DNA of 38,130 bases from CAZEJK01 sp964512045 (GTDB taxonomy: Bacteria; Acidobacteriota; Thermoanaerobaculia; Thermoanaerobaculales; Sulfomarinibacteraceae): contig CAZEJK010000026.1 of assembly GCA_964512045.1 (NCBI GenBank), positions 1 through 38,130 on the forward strand, given 5' to 3'. The notes under the pieces are model-generated. The model was not told the origin of the DNA, made no database searches, and saw nothing but the letters and a program-made list of their open reading frames with translations. Position numbers and translations under genes: made by a program. The stretch's first letter is position 1, and each line of letters begins with the position of its first letter. This document shows, in pieces, positions 31,271-38,130 of this stretch.

Positions 31271-31538
31271 CAACTCACGGAGCCGTATCTTCGAAAGTTC
31301 GAAGCAAAGCGCCTGGGTTGAGTTCTAAGTTCTTAATTTTGAATTCTTAATGCCACCCGCCCGCCCCGGAACCTGCTCTGCGAGCTCCAGCCAGGGTCGA
31401 AAGGTGGGAGGCGCTGGCTGCAAGGGCCGATGGGTGGGCGGGGGAGCTAAACGCTAGTTCTTAATACCTCACACCTACGCGGACGCGGGACCGGTAGCTT
31501 CGGAGCATTACTTTGGTTGCGGTCCGCGGCCGCGTTGG
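31271..31538 (+). repeat. Interspersed repeat, complete copy C
   Basis: About 268 bp, aligned along its length with copy B and at its right end with copy A. It begins directly after the activator gene's TAG. Shared blocks are TCTTCGAAAGTTCGAAGC (31288-31305, a hairpin with two TTCGAA), TTGAGTTCTAAGT (31318-31330), GAATTCTTAATGCC (31341-31354), GATGGGTGGGCGGGGGAGC (31429-31447), ACACCTACGCGG (31471-31482) and the palindromic GGTTGCGGTCCGCGGCCGCG (31515-31534). It fills the space between convergent genes and has no coding potential. Confidence 0.85.
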
Positions 31539-31578
31539 AAGTAATGCGAGCACGTGGCCTGCGGCTGGCCGGTGACGG

Positions 31579-32814
31579 TCACCTCCCGCTCGGGAAGTTC
31601 GAGAGCTGCAGGAGGTCCCCGAGGATCAGCGCCATGTCCGTGGTGTGGAACAGGCCGTCGAACGATTCGGAGCCGGGGCCGAAGGCGAAGACGGGGACCC
31701 ACTGCGCGGTGTGACTGGTGGTTGCCCAGCGGATCGACGCCGGCCCGTCCGGACGGTCGCCGTGGTCGATGCCGAGCCCGCCGGTGTCGTGGTCGGCAGT
31801 CACTATGACCAGAGTGTCACCGTGCTCGGCGGCAAACTCCACAGCGACACGGACCGCCCGATCGAGCTCGGTAACGCCGTCGACGACGAGATCGATGTCG
31901 TTGGCGTGACCGGCGCCGTCGGTGATCTCGCACTCGATCATCACCACGAAGCCCTCGGGATCTTGTGCGAGGGTCCTCAGAGCCGCCCGCGTCGTGTGCT
32001 CGAGATCCGGGCCGTTGGCATCGGCGTTGTTGCCTGGGCGCCCCGGAAACAGGCCGATCACGCGGGGACCGGTGACGCCCTCGAGCTCCTCGGCCGTCCG
32101 CACCACCTCATACCCGCTGGCTCGCGCCTCGTCGGCGAGCTGCCGCGCCTGCTCGGGGGTGGCGCCACGGCGGGCCTCATCGAGCAGACGCCAGTCGCCA
32201 CCGAGCATGACGTCCACGCCGGAGCGGAGCATGCCGGACAGAACGGTGCCGTAGTCGTACCGGCTGGGAGAATGGGTCGCGAAACCTGCCGGAGTCGCGT
32301 CGATCAAGCCCGACGTCGTCACCACGCCGGTGGCGAGGCCCTGCGCCTTGGCGGCCTCGAGAACCGTGGTTGGCTCCGTCCCGTCGGGAAGGGTCGAGAT
32401 CATTCGGTTCGTCGTGGTGTGGCCGGTGGCCAGGGCGGTTGACGAGGCGGCGGAGTCCGTCACCAGATCCGAGCCCGAGTACGTCCGCATCAGGCCGATA
32501 ACGGGCGCCTGCTCGAAGCTGAGACCGCCTTCAGGACCGTACAGCAGGATCGAGGCGCTGCTGACCTGGCCCACACCCATCCCATCACCAATGAAAAGGA
32601 TGACGTTGCGGACACTGCCCTCAGAGGACGGGATGGGGACCGGCTTCGGTGTTCCGGCGGTTGTGAATGGACGTTCGACCACCGGCTGCATCCGGAGGAT
32701 GCTCGAGCCGACCGGCAGCTCGCCCTCCGCGACGAGGTAGCCGTACAACCCGGCGAGCACCGCCGCTGCCACTGCAAGACCGATCACTGGCCAAACCCAA
32801 CGTGAGAGCTTCAT
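31579..32814 (-). CDS. Alkaline phosphatase, membrane-anchored or secreted
   Basis: The 411-aa product has an N-terminal hydrophobic segment (about 8-27), so it is exported or anchored. Catalytic marks of the alkaline phosphatase family are GDGMG (76-80, metal Asp77), TDSAASSTALATGHTT with nucleophile S121, IECEITDGAGHAND, TADHDTGG and TSHTAQWVPVFAFG. It should release phosphate from monoesters in the periplasm. The start has GGAGGTGAAGGA just upstream. A TATCAT lies further upstream with a poor -35. No PhoB box is evident, so regulation by phosphate cannot be claimed. The gene is divergent from menF and its 3' end faces repeat copy C. Confidence 0.93.
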   Translation of the reverse strand: MKLSRWVWPVIGLAVAAAVLAGLYGYLVAEGELPVGSSILRMQPVVERPFTTAGTPKPVPIPSSEGSVRNVILFIGDGMGVGQVSSASILLYGPEGGLSFEQAPVIGLMRTYSGSDLVTDSAASSTALATGHTTTNRMISTLPDGTEPTTVLEAAKAQGLATGVVTTSGLIDATPAGFATHSPSRYDYGTVLSGMLRSGVDVMLGGDWRLLDEARRGATPEQARQLADEARASGYEVVRTAEELEGVTGPRVIGLFPGRPGNNADANGPDLEHTTRAALRTLAQDPEGFVVMIECEITDGAGHANDIDLVVDGVTELDRAVRVAVEFAAEHGDTLVIVTADHDTGGLGIDHGDRPDGPASIRWATTSHTAQWVPVFAFGPGSESFDGLFHTTDMALILGDLLQLSNFPSGR

Positions 32815-33120
32815 TCCTTCACCTCCGCACCGCGGTCATGATAGCTGAGAACACTGCCTACTGACGCCGAAATCCCGATGCCAGCGTCGCGTGGCACACG
32901 CCGACAGCGGATGAGATGGTCGTCACGGTCAGATCGCAGAGACGCCAGCTCCGGGTCAGCAGAAGCACCTGCGGAATGCCCTATGTGGGATCGACCGCTG
33001 GCGGGAGTGTATGGGACGGTGGCGACGTTGCCCACCTTGACGGGTCGAGCAGGCGGTGTGAAGCTGGCGGCCGCACGCCGACCGCTTCTGCCGGGGACGC
33101 GAGCCCAACCGGATGACGAT
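32815..33120. other. Divergent intergenic region between phosphatase and menF
   Basis: About 306 bp without a supported gene. It holds the phosphatase leader and promoter side. The menF frame is open through most of it but reads as Arg/Ser-rich non-coding sequence. I find no convincing promoter, riboswitch or hairpin for menF here. Confidence 0.5.
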
Positions 33121-34557
33121 GTGAAGACTGGCAACTCTGCATTCTCGATCCCATCGAGGGGAGCTGTGGCGGAGCAGGTGACGGAGGCTCTGGAGAGCGC
33201 AGCTGCTGGGGAGGGTCTCGGGGTTGCAGCAGTTCCGTTGAGTGCTCGGGCTCCGACCGCCGTGCTCGAGACGATCGCGCCATCGGAGCCTGCGGTGGTC
33301 TGGCACCCACCGGGAGAGGCAGCCTGGTATGGGGTCGGCGCGGCGGCCGAGATGGCTGCGGCTGGTCCCGAGCGCTTCGGTTCAGTGCGATCCGCAGCGC
33401 TGCAGCTCTGGCCACAGGTGTCGGTTCGGCCGGTGGCATCGGCCGTCTCGGAGCCTCCCTCTCCACGGGTGTTCGGTGGTGCCAGATTCGTTGCGAGCGC
33501 CGAGCGCGATCCGATGTGGGGGGAGCTGGGCGATGCATGGTTCATGCTGCCTCGGTTTTCCGCGGTTCAGGATGGACACGAGAGCTGGCTACTGGTGGCA
33601 GAATCTCCGGGTTGCAGCCCAGACGAGCGACGCGAGCTTGCGCGCGTAGCCGAGCGACTGGTAACGGCGCTCGATACGGCCACGCCGCGCGAGCTGTCCT
33701 CACCACGGCTGCTCAGACGTCACGAGTCGGACCGGCGCCGGTGGCAGCTTGGTGTTGAGAGGATCTGCGAGACAATCAGAGCCGGAACGCTCGAGAAGGT
33801 CGTCACCGCACGCTGGACCGAGCTCGAGCTGGAGCGAGAGATCGAGATGCGCCAGGTGCTCCTGCGCCTTGCCCACGAGTGCCCGGAGTGCACCCGCTTC
33901 GCGGTCCGCCGCCGGGGTGTGTCGTTCGTCGGTGCGACTCCGGAACGCCTGGTGGCCCGCCATGGTCGTGCCGTGACGAGCCAGGCGTTGGCTGGCTCCA
34001 TGTCCACCGTCGCCCAGGCGGATGCAGACTCGCCGATGGAGCGCCTGATGTCCTGCCAGAAGAACCGAGGTGAGCATCAGCTGGTGGTGGACTCGATTCG
34101 GAGGACGCTCGAGCCGCTGTGTTTGCGGCTTGATGTGCCCGATACCCCGAGTGTCCTTGCCTTGCGCTCCGTGCTCCATCTGGCGTCGCAGATCAGCGGA
34201 GAGCTCGATGAAGAGACTCATATTCTGCGGCTGGTCGATGCGCTCCATCCGACGCCGGCGGTTGGCGGTGCGCCGAAGATCGAGGCCCTGCGGTGGATCG
34301 CCGATCACGAGCCGATGGACCGGGGGTGGTACGCGGGGCCGATCGGCTGGTTCGATGCCGACGGCAACGGCGACTTCGCGGTAGCGATCCGGTCCGCGCT
34401 GATCCACGGGAACCGCGCGCGGGTGTTTGCCGGCGCCGGCATCGTCGACGGATCGGAGCCTGTCGCCGAGCTCCGCGAGACGGTCTTGAAGCAACGCGCG
34501 ATGGTCCACGGGCTGGGACTGGAGTGGGAGTGCGACGGGTGCCCCGGACCGAGCTGA
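33121..34557 (+). CDS. menF: Isochorismate synthase (MenF)
   Basis: The 478-aa product converts chorismate to isochorismate, the first step of classical menaquinone synthesis. The chorismate-binding C-terminal half is clear: KVVTARWTELELE, VGATPERLV, QALAGSMST, CQKNRGEHQLVVDSI, LHPTPAVGGAPKIEAL, GWYAGPIGWFDADGNGDFAV and AGAGIVDGSEPVAELRET. The start is uncertain. The frame is open to 32878, but the first 80 residues look non-coding and would make the protein too long for the family, so GTG 33121 is used. No strong ribosome-binding site is visible. It overlaps menD by 28 bp. Confidence 0.93.
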   Translation: MKTGNSAFSIPSRGAVAEQVTEALESAAAGEGLGVAAVPLSARAPTAVLETIAPSEPAVVWHPPGEAAWYGVGAAAEMAAAGPERFGSVRSAALQLWPQVSVRPVASAVSEPPSPRVFGGARFVASAERDPMWGELGDAWFMLPRFSAVQDGHESWLLVAESPGCSPDERRELARVAERLVTALDTATPRELSSPRLLRRHESDRRRWQLGVERICETIRAGTLEKVVTARWTELELEREIEMRQVLLRLAHECPECTRFAVRRRGVSFVGATPERLVARHGRAVTSQALAGSMSTVAQADADSPMERLMSCQKNRGEHQLVVDSIRRTLEPLCLRLDVPDTPSVLALRSVLHLASQISGELDEETHILRLVDALHPTPAVGGAPKIEALRWIADHEPMDRGWYAGPIGWFDADGNGDFAVAIRSALIHGNRARVFAGAGIVDGSEPVAELRETVLKQRAMVHGLGLEWECDGCPGPS

Positions 34558-36323
34558 TCCATGCGGTCTGGGCTCGAGCTGTGGTCGGGACATTGGCCTC
34601 CAGCGGCATCGCCGAGCTGGTGGTCAGCCCCGGCTCGCGCTCGACTCCGCTGGTTGCTGCGGCCGTGGAGCTCGGGGTGCCGTGCCGTTCGGTGGTCGAT
34701 GAGCGCTCCGCCGCGTTCTTCGCTGTCGGGTCGGCCAAGGTGACCGGCCGGCCGATGGCTCTGATCTGCACGTCTGGGACGGCGCCGGCTCACTATCTGC
34801 CGGCAGTGATCGAGGCGTCACAGAGTGGCACACCGCTGGTGGTTGTGAGTGCCGATCGCCCCCCGGAGCTCCACGGCTGTCAGGCGGCCCAAACGGTGGA
34901 CCAGCAGCGCATGTTCGGCGTGCACTGTCGTTGGTTCGTCGATCTCGGCGTCCCCGATGCCTCTGCGATGGCGCTGCGCGCACTGGTACGAGAGGTGGGC
35001 CAGGCGGTGAGCCGTGCTGTCTGGCCTCATGCTGGACCCGTGCACCTGAACGTGCCCCTGCGCAAGCCCCTGACGCCGGTTGAGCCCAGTACACAGGCCG
35101 AGATCGAGCTGGACGCGATGGCACGAGCGATGGTCGATGCCGTCACGACTCACTGGCCATCGGCGGCGTGCGAGCCCTCGCGGGACGCCGTGATTGGTCT
35201 GTCCCGCGCGTGTCGCTCAACGCCGCGTGGCGTGATCGTGCTCGGGCCGGCGCCGCTTGCCGCGGCTAAAGATCGTGCTGTGGTTGCCGAGCTCTCCACG
35301 GTGACAGGGTTCCCCGTCCTGGCCGAAGCGACGAGTCAGCACCGCTTCCATGCAAGAGCGGTCAGCGACGGAGCGGCGTTCGATCTGCTGGCAGGCGCCG
35401 ACGGTTTTGACGAGCGGCTGCTGCCAGACCTGGTGGTCCAGCTCGGTGCTCCGGTGACGGCGGGGGCGTGGGGGCGGATGCTGGATCGCCATCCCGAGGT
35501 GGAGCGATGGGTGGTCGCGCCGGAAGGGTGGCCTGACCCACATGCGAGTGCCACGGCTGTGGTCAGGGCAGATCCGGGTCGCCTGGCAACGCAGGTGGTT
35601 CGGGAGCTGGGGTCGTCGGGCGCGACATGTCGCGATGGGTGGAAAGCGGCGTGGGCGGACGCCACCGACACGGCGTGGAGGGTGGTGGACGAGGTGCTGG
35701 CGGAGGCGTCGAGCGCAGGCCAGCCTCTTGGCGAGGGCGTCGCGGTTCGCGCCGTTGCGGCGGCCGTACCGGACGGCGCCGTGTTGGCGGCGAGCAACGG
35801 CCTTCCGGTTCGTTCGCTGGACTGGTACCTGCCGCCGGCGGCCGGTGACTGGGACGTGTGGTGCCAGCGTGGCGCCAGCGGGATCGATGGGATCATCGCC
35901 GGGGTGAGCGGTGCGGCGGCTGTTTCCGGGAGGCCGGTGGTGGCACTCGTAGGTGACGTTGCCTTCGCACACGATGTGGCCAGTCTCGCGGTGGCTCGGC
36001 AGGTGCAGAGCCCGCTCGTTCTGGTGGTTCTCAACAACAACGGGGGCCGGATCTTCGAGCTGCTGCCGGAGGCGGCGACGATCCCCGAGCCGGAGTTTGC
36101 AAGGCTCTGGCTGACACCGTCAGGCCTGGACCCGGTGGCGATGGCAGCGGCGTTCGGCGTCCGGGCGGTGTCGGCTGTGACACCGGGTGCAGTGACAGAG
36201 GCGGTTGCCGAGGGGTGCTCTCAGACCGGCGCCACGCTTGTCGGTGTTCCGGTGGCGCCATCGAGTCAGGGCCGGGCGTTGACGGAGATCCGTCGACGGA
36301 TCGGCCGCTGGTGGGGCGGCTAG
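34530..36323 (+). CDS. menD: SEPHCHC synthase (MenD)
   Basis: The 597-aa product is a thiamine diphosphate enzyme that joins 2-oxoglutarate to isochorismate. Marks are VVSPGSRSTPLVAAAVE, VDERSAAFFAVGSAKV, ICTSGTAPAHYLPAVIEA, SADRPPELHGCQAAQTVDQQ, RGASGIDGIIAGVSGAA and the ThDP/metal region GDVAFAHDVASL with NNNGGRIFELLP. GTG 34530 is chosen for GGAG five bases upstream; GTG 34539 is possible. It overlaps the menF end and is followed directly by menH. Confidence 0.95.
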   Translation: MRRVPRTELIHAVWARAVVGTLASSGIAELVVSPGSRSTPLVAAAVELGVPCRSVVDERSAAFFAVGSAKVTGRPMALICTSGTAPAHYLPAVIEASQSGTPLVVVSADRPPELHGCQAAQTVDQQRMFGVHCRWFVDLGVPDASAMALRALVREVGQAVSRAVWPHAGPVHLNVPLRKPLTPVEPSTQAEIELDAMARAMVDAVTTHWPSAACEPSRDAVIGLSRACRSTPRGVIVLGPAPLAAAKDRAVVAELSTVTGFPVLAEATSQHRFHARAVSDGAAFDLLAGADGFDERLLPDLVVQLGAPVTAGAWGRMLDRHPEVERWVVAPEGWPDPHASATAVVRADPGRLATQVVRELGSSGATCRDGWKAAWADATDTAWRVVDEVLAEASSAGQPLGEGVAVRAVAAAVPDGAVLAASNGLPVRSLDWYLPPAAGDWDVWCQRGASGIDGIIAGVSGAAAVSGRPVVALVGDVAFAHDVASLAVARQVQSPLVLVVLNNNGGRIFELLPEAATIPEPEFARLWLTPSGLDPVAMAAAFGVRAVSAVTPGAVTEAVAEGCSQTGATLVGVPVAPSSQGRALTEIRRRIGRWWGG

Positions 36324-37091
36324 GTGGTGTCAGGGCGGCGTGGACTGGTGACCCTCCATGGCTTCACCGGCTCGCCGTCGAGCTGGAAGCGGGTCACGGA
36401 TCCAGTCGCGGACGACCTCGGGCCGGTGTGGCATCTGTCGCTCCTCGGCCACAGCCCGTCGTTGCCTCGTGGCGCCGTGTCGAGCTTCGCGGAGGAGGCG
36501 GATCGGATCGCGGCCGAGATCGTCCGCCACTCCCACCGGCCGGTGGTGCTCGCCGGCTACTCGCTGGGGGCCAGGGTCGCGCTGGTGACGGCGTTGCGCC
36601 ACCCGGACCTGCTTGCACACCTGGTTCTCGTGAGCGGTCGGCCCGGGCTGGACAGCGAGGCGGAGCGTACCGTACGACGCGGCGCCGACGCGCGCTGGAT
36701 CCGCTTGCTCGAGGAGCAGGGGGACGAGGCATTTGTGGAGCAGTGGCAGGCTCTGCCGCTGTGGACGAGTCAGGAGGCGCTTCCCCGACGGCTGCTTGAC
36801 GCCCAGCGAACGGATCGCCTGCAGCACGACCCCGACGGCCTGGCAGCCTCGCTGGAGGTGCTGGGGCTCGCCCAGATGCCGAGCTGCTGGCCGGATCTTG
36901 CCGGGCTCGCGGTTCCTGTGGAGCTGGTGGTGGGCGAGCTCGATGCGAAGTTCAAAGGAATCGCCGAGAGGATGTCCACGATGCTGCCGAAGGCTCGACT
37001 GAGGGAGATTGAGGGGAGTGGTCACAACGTGCTGCTCGAGAGACCGGAGCCGCTGGCCGGAATCCTGATCGAGGTGGTAACGGTTCGTTAG
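36324..37091 (+). CDS. menH: SHCHC synthase, alpha/beta hydrolase (MenH)
   Basis: The 255-aa product has the alpha/beta-hydrolase pattern expected for MenH: LHGFTGSPSSW (oxyanion region), AGYSLGARVAL (nucleophile Ser), an acidic residue in VVGELDAKFKG and catalytic His in GSGHNVLLERPE. MenH removes pyruvate from SEPHCHC. Identity rests on the fold plus position between menD and menB. The start is GTG directly after the menD stop; a second GTG follows in frame. A 27-bp gap separates it from menB. Confidence 0.88.
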   Translation: MVSGRRGLVTLHGFTGSPSSWKRVTDPVADDLGPVWHLSLLGHSPSLPRGAVSSFAEEADRIAAEIVRHSHRPVVLAGYSLGARVALVTALRHPDLLAHLVLVSGRPGLDSEAERTVRRGADARWIRLLEEQGDEAFVEQWQALPLWTSQEALPRRLLDAQRTDRLQHDPDGLAASLEVLGLAQMPSCWPDLAGLAVPVELVVGELDAKFKGIAERMSTMLPKARLREIEGSGHNVLLERPEPLAGILIEVVTVR

Positions 37092-37118
37092 AGACGTCGA
37101 GATGTGAGGGAGGACGCG

Positions 37119-37949
37119 ATGAGCGCAGTGGAGTGGATCATCCAGGACAGCTTCGGCTTCGAAGACATCCGGTACGAGAAGAGCGCCGACGGGATCGCGA
37201 AGATCACCATCAACCGGCCGGAGGTGCGCAACGCGTTTCGGCCGCTCACGGTGCAGGAGATGAGCCGGGCTTTCTCCGACGCTCGCGACGATGCCGACAT
37301 CGGCGTGGTCATCCTCACCGGAGAGGGCGAGAAGGCCTTCTGCTCTGGAGGTGACCAGCGGGTGCGCGGAGAGGGCGGTTATGTTGGCGGCGACGGGATC
37401 CCGCGCCTGAACGTGCTCGACCTGCAGCGGCAGATCCGGACGCTGCCGAAGCCGGTGGTCGCGATGGTGGCAGGGTACGCCATCGGAGGGGGGCACGTTC
37501 TCCATCTGATGTGCGATATCACCATCGCCGCCGACAACGCTCGGTTCGGCCAGACCGGACCGAAGGTGGGATCGTTTGACGGCGGCTACGGCGCCGCGTA
37601 CATGGCGCGGATCGTGGGTCAGAAGAAGGCGCGGGAGATCTGGTTCCTGTGCCGGCAGTACGACGCCCAGCAGGCGTTGGACATGGGCCTGGTCAACCAC
37701 GTCGTGCCGTACGAGCGGCTCGAGGAGGAGACGGTCCAGTGGTGTCAAGAGATGCTGGCCAACTCACCGATTGCCTTGCGTTGCCTGAAGGCGGCGATGA
37801 ACGCGGACTGCGACGGTCAGGCAGGGCTGCAGGAGCTGGCCGGGAACGCAACGCTCCTGTTCTACCTGACGGAGGAGGGCCAGGAAGGGAAGAATGCGTT
37901 CTTGGAGAAGCGCACGCCCGACTTCTCCAAGTTTCCGCGTCTGCCATGA
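37119..37949 (+). CDS. menB: 1,4-Dihydroxy-2-naphthoyl-CoA synthase (MenB)
   Basis: The 276-aa product is a crotonase-fold enzyme that closes the naphthoquinone ring. Family marks are ITINRPEVRNAFRPLTVQEM, AFCSGGDQRVRG, AMVAGYAIGGGHVLHLMCD and the MenB-specific FGQTGPKVGSFDGGYGAAYM, then KKAREIWFLCRQYDAQQA and the C-terminal FLEKRTPDFSKFPRLP. ATG 37119 has GGGAGGA at 4-nt spacing. An upstream in-frame start at 37104 is less likely. It is followed by menA after 7 bp. Confidence 0.97.
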   Translation: MSAVEWIIQDSFGFEDIRYEKSADGIAKITINRPEVRNAFRPLTVQEMSRAFSDARDDADIGVVILTGEGEKAFCSGGDQRVRGEGGYVGGDGIPRLNVLDLQRQIRTLPKPVVAMVAGYAIGGGHVLHLMCDITIAADNARFGQTGPKVGSFDGGYGAAYMARIVGQKKAREIWFLCRQYDAQQALDMGLVNHVVPYERLEEETVQWCQEMLANSPIALRCLKAAMNADCDGQAGLQELAGNATLLFYLTEEGQEGKNAFLEKRTPDFSKFPRLP

Positions 37950-37956
37950 GGCTGTC

Positions 37957-38130
37957 ATGAGCAGCGCGGCGGAGATCAGACCTGGCTCGTGGCGGGCATG
38001 GTTGCTCGCGGCTCGGCCGGCGACGTTGCTGGCCGGGGTCGTGCCGGTGATCGTCGGTACGGCGTGCGCCGGGGCAGTGGGGAGGTTCGCGCCGGGTCCG
38101 GCGCTCGCCGCGCTGCTGGGGGCCGTGTTC
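37957..38130 (+). CDS. menA: 1,4-Dihydroxy-2-naphthoate prenyltransferase (MenA), 5' part
   Basis: Only the first 58 codons are inside the window. They read MSSAAEIRPGSWRAWLLAAR and PATLLAGVVPVIVGTACAGA, the usual N-terminus of MenA, with the first membrane helix. MenA adds the isoprenoid chain to DHNA in the inner membrane. It continues the men operon in the expected order. The frame is still open at the window end. Confidence 0.8.
   Translation, partial: MSSAAEIRPGSWRAWLLAARPATLLAGVVPVIVGTACAGAVGRFAPGPALAALLGAVF

Noticed and set aside
32878..33120. N-terminal extension of menF by 81 codons
   Set aside because: Reads as Arg/Ser-rich sequence unrelated to isochorismate synthases and would make the protein too long for the family.

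Overview
This is a GC-rich, gene-dense bacterial window, probably a metagenome scaffold because it contains a 10-N gap. The organism looks Gram-negative: it has a TonB-dependent outer-membrane receptor, a periplasmic multiheme cytochrome and a Tat-type iron-sulfur protein. It makes menaquinone. The mix of HspR control of dnaK, DUF1844 and DUF4388 proteins, a ChvI/ChvG-like two-component pair, a class GN-type sortase and many apparently leaderless genes suggests Acidobacteriota or a similar deep lineage. That placement is an inference; no rRNA or other decisive marker is present.

Layout. 1-3.2 kb: small genes (YqgE/AlgH, a GYD-domain protein, a secreted repeat protein, two poorly known proteins) and the assembly gap. 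3.4-7.0 kb: an operon of a DUF1844 protein, a membrane TPR/zinc-ribbon protein and a DUF4388 protein. 7.1-10.9 kb: heat-shock cluster dnaK, hsp20, hspR and a sigma-70 factor, with a consensus-like promoter and a candidate HspR operator. 11.3-16.8 kb: RNase III and a Mut7-C nuclease-like protein on the minus strand, then an unknown gene and uvrC, an SDR and an alpha/beta hydrolase on the plus strand. 16.9-21.0 kb: a dedicated sortase and its VWA target, divergent from a two-component system. 21.1-25.0 kb: TonB receptor, CapA-like protein, lipoyl synthase. 25.2-31.3 kb: a respiratory operon (62-aa protein, HybA/HmcB-like Fe-S protein, HybB/HmcC-like NrfD protein, 13-CxxCH octaheme tetrathionate reductase-family cytochrome) facing a sigma-54 activator. 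31.6-32.8 kb: alkaline phosphatase. 33.1-38.1 kb: menF-menD-menH-menB-menA for menaquinone, with menA cut by the window end.

How the genes fit together. The Fe-S/NrfD pair is of the type that exchanges electrons with menaquinone, so the cytochrome operon and the men operon are functionally linked. The cytochrome operon has a near-consensus -24/-12 promoter and the activator next to it is a PAS-AAA+ protein with a GAFTGA motif, so this is a self-contained inducible respiratory module. 

Non-genic structure. A repeat of about 267 bp is present twice in full and once in part. Both complete copies start directly after a TAG stop codon and lie between convergent genes. Seven or eight genes lack a Shine-Dalgarno sequence and instead have a -10-like hexamer 6-7 nt before the start codon, which suggests leaderless transcription.
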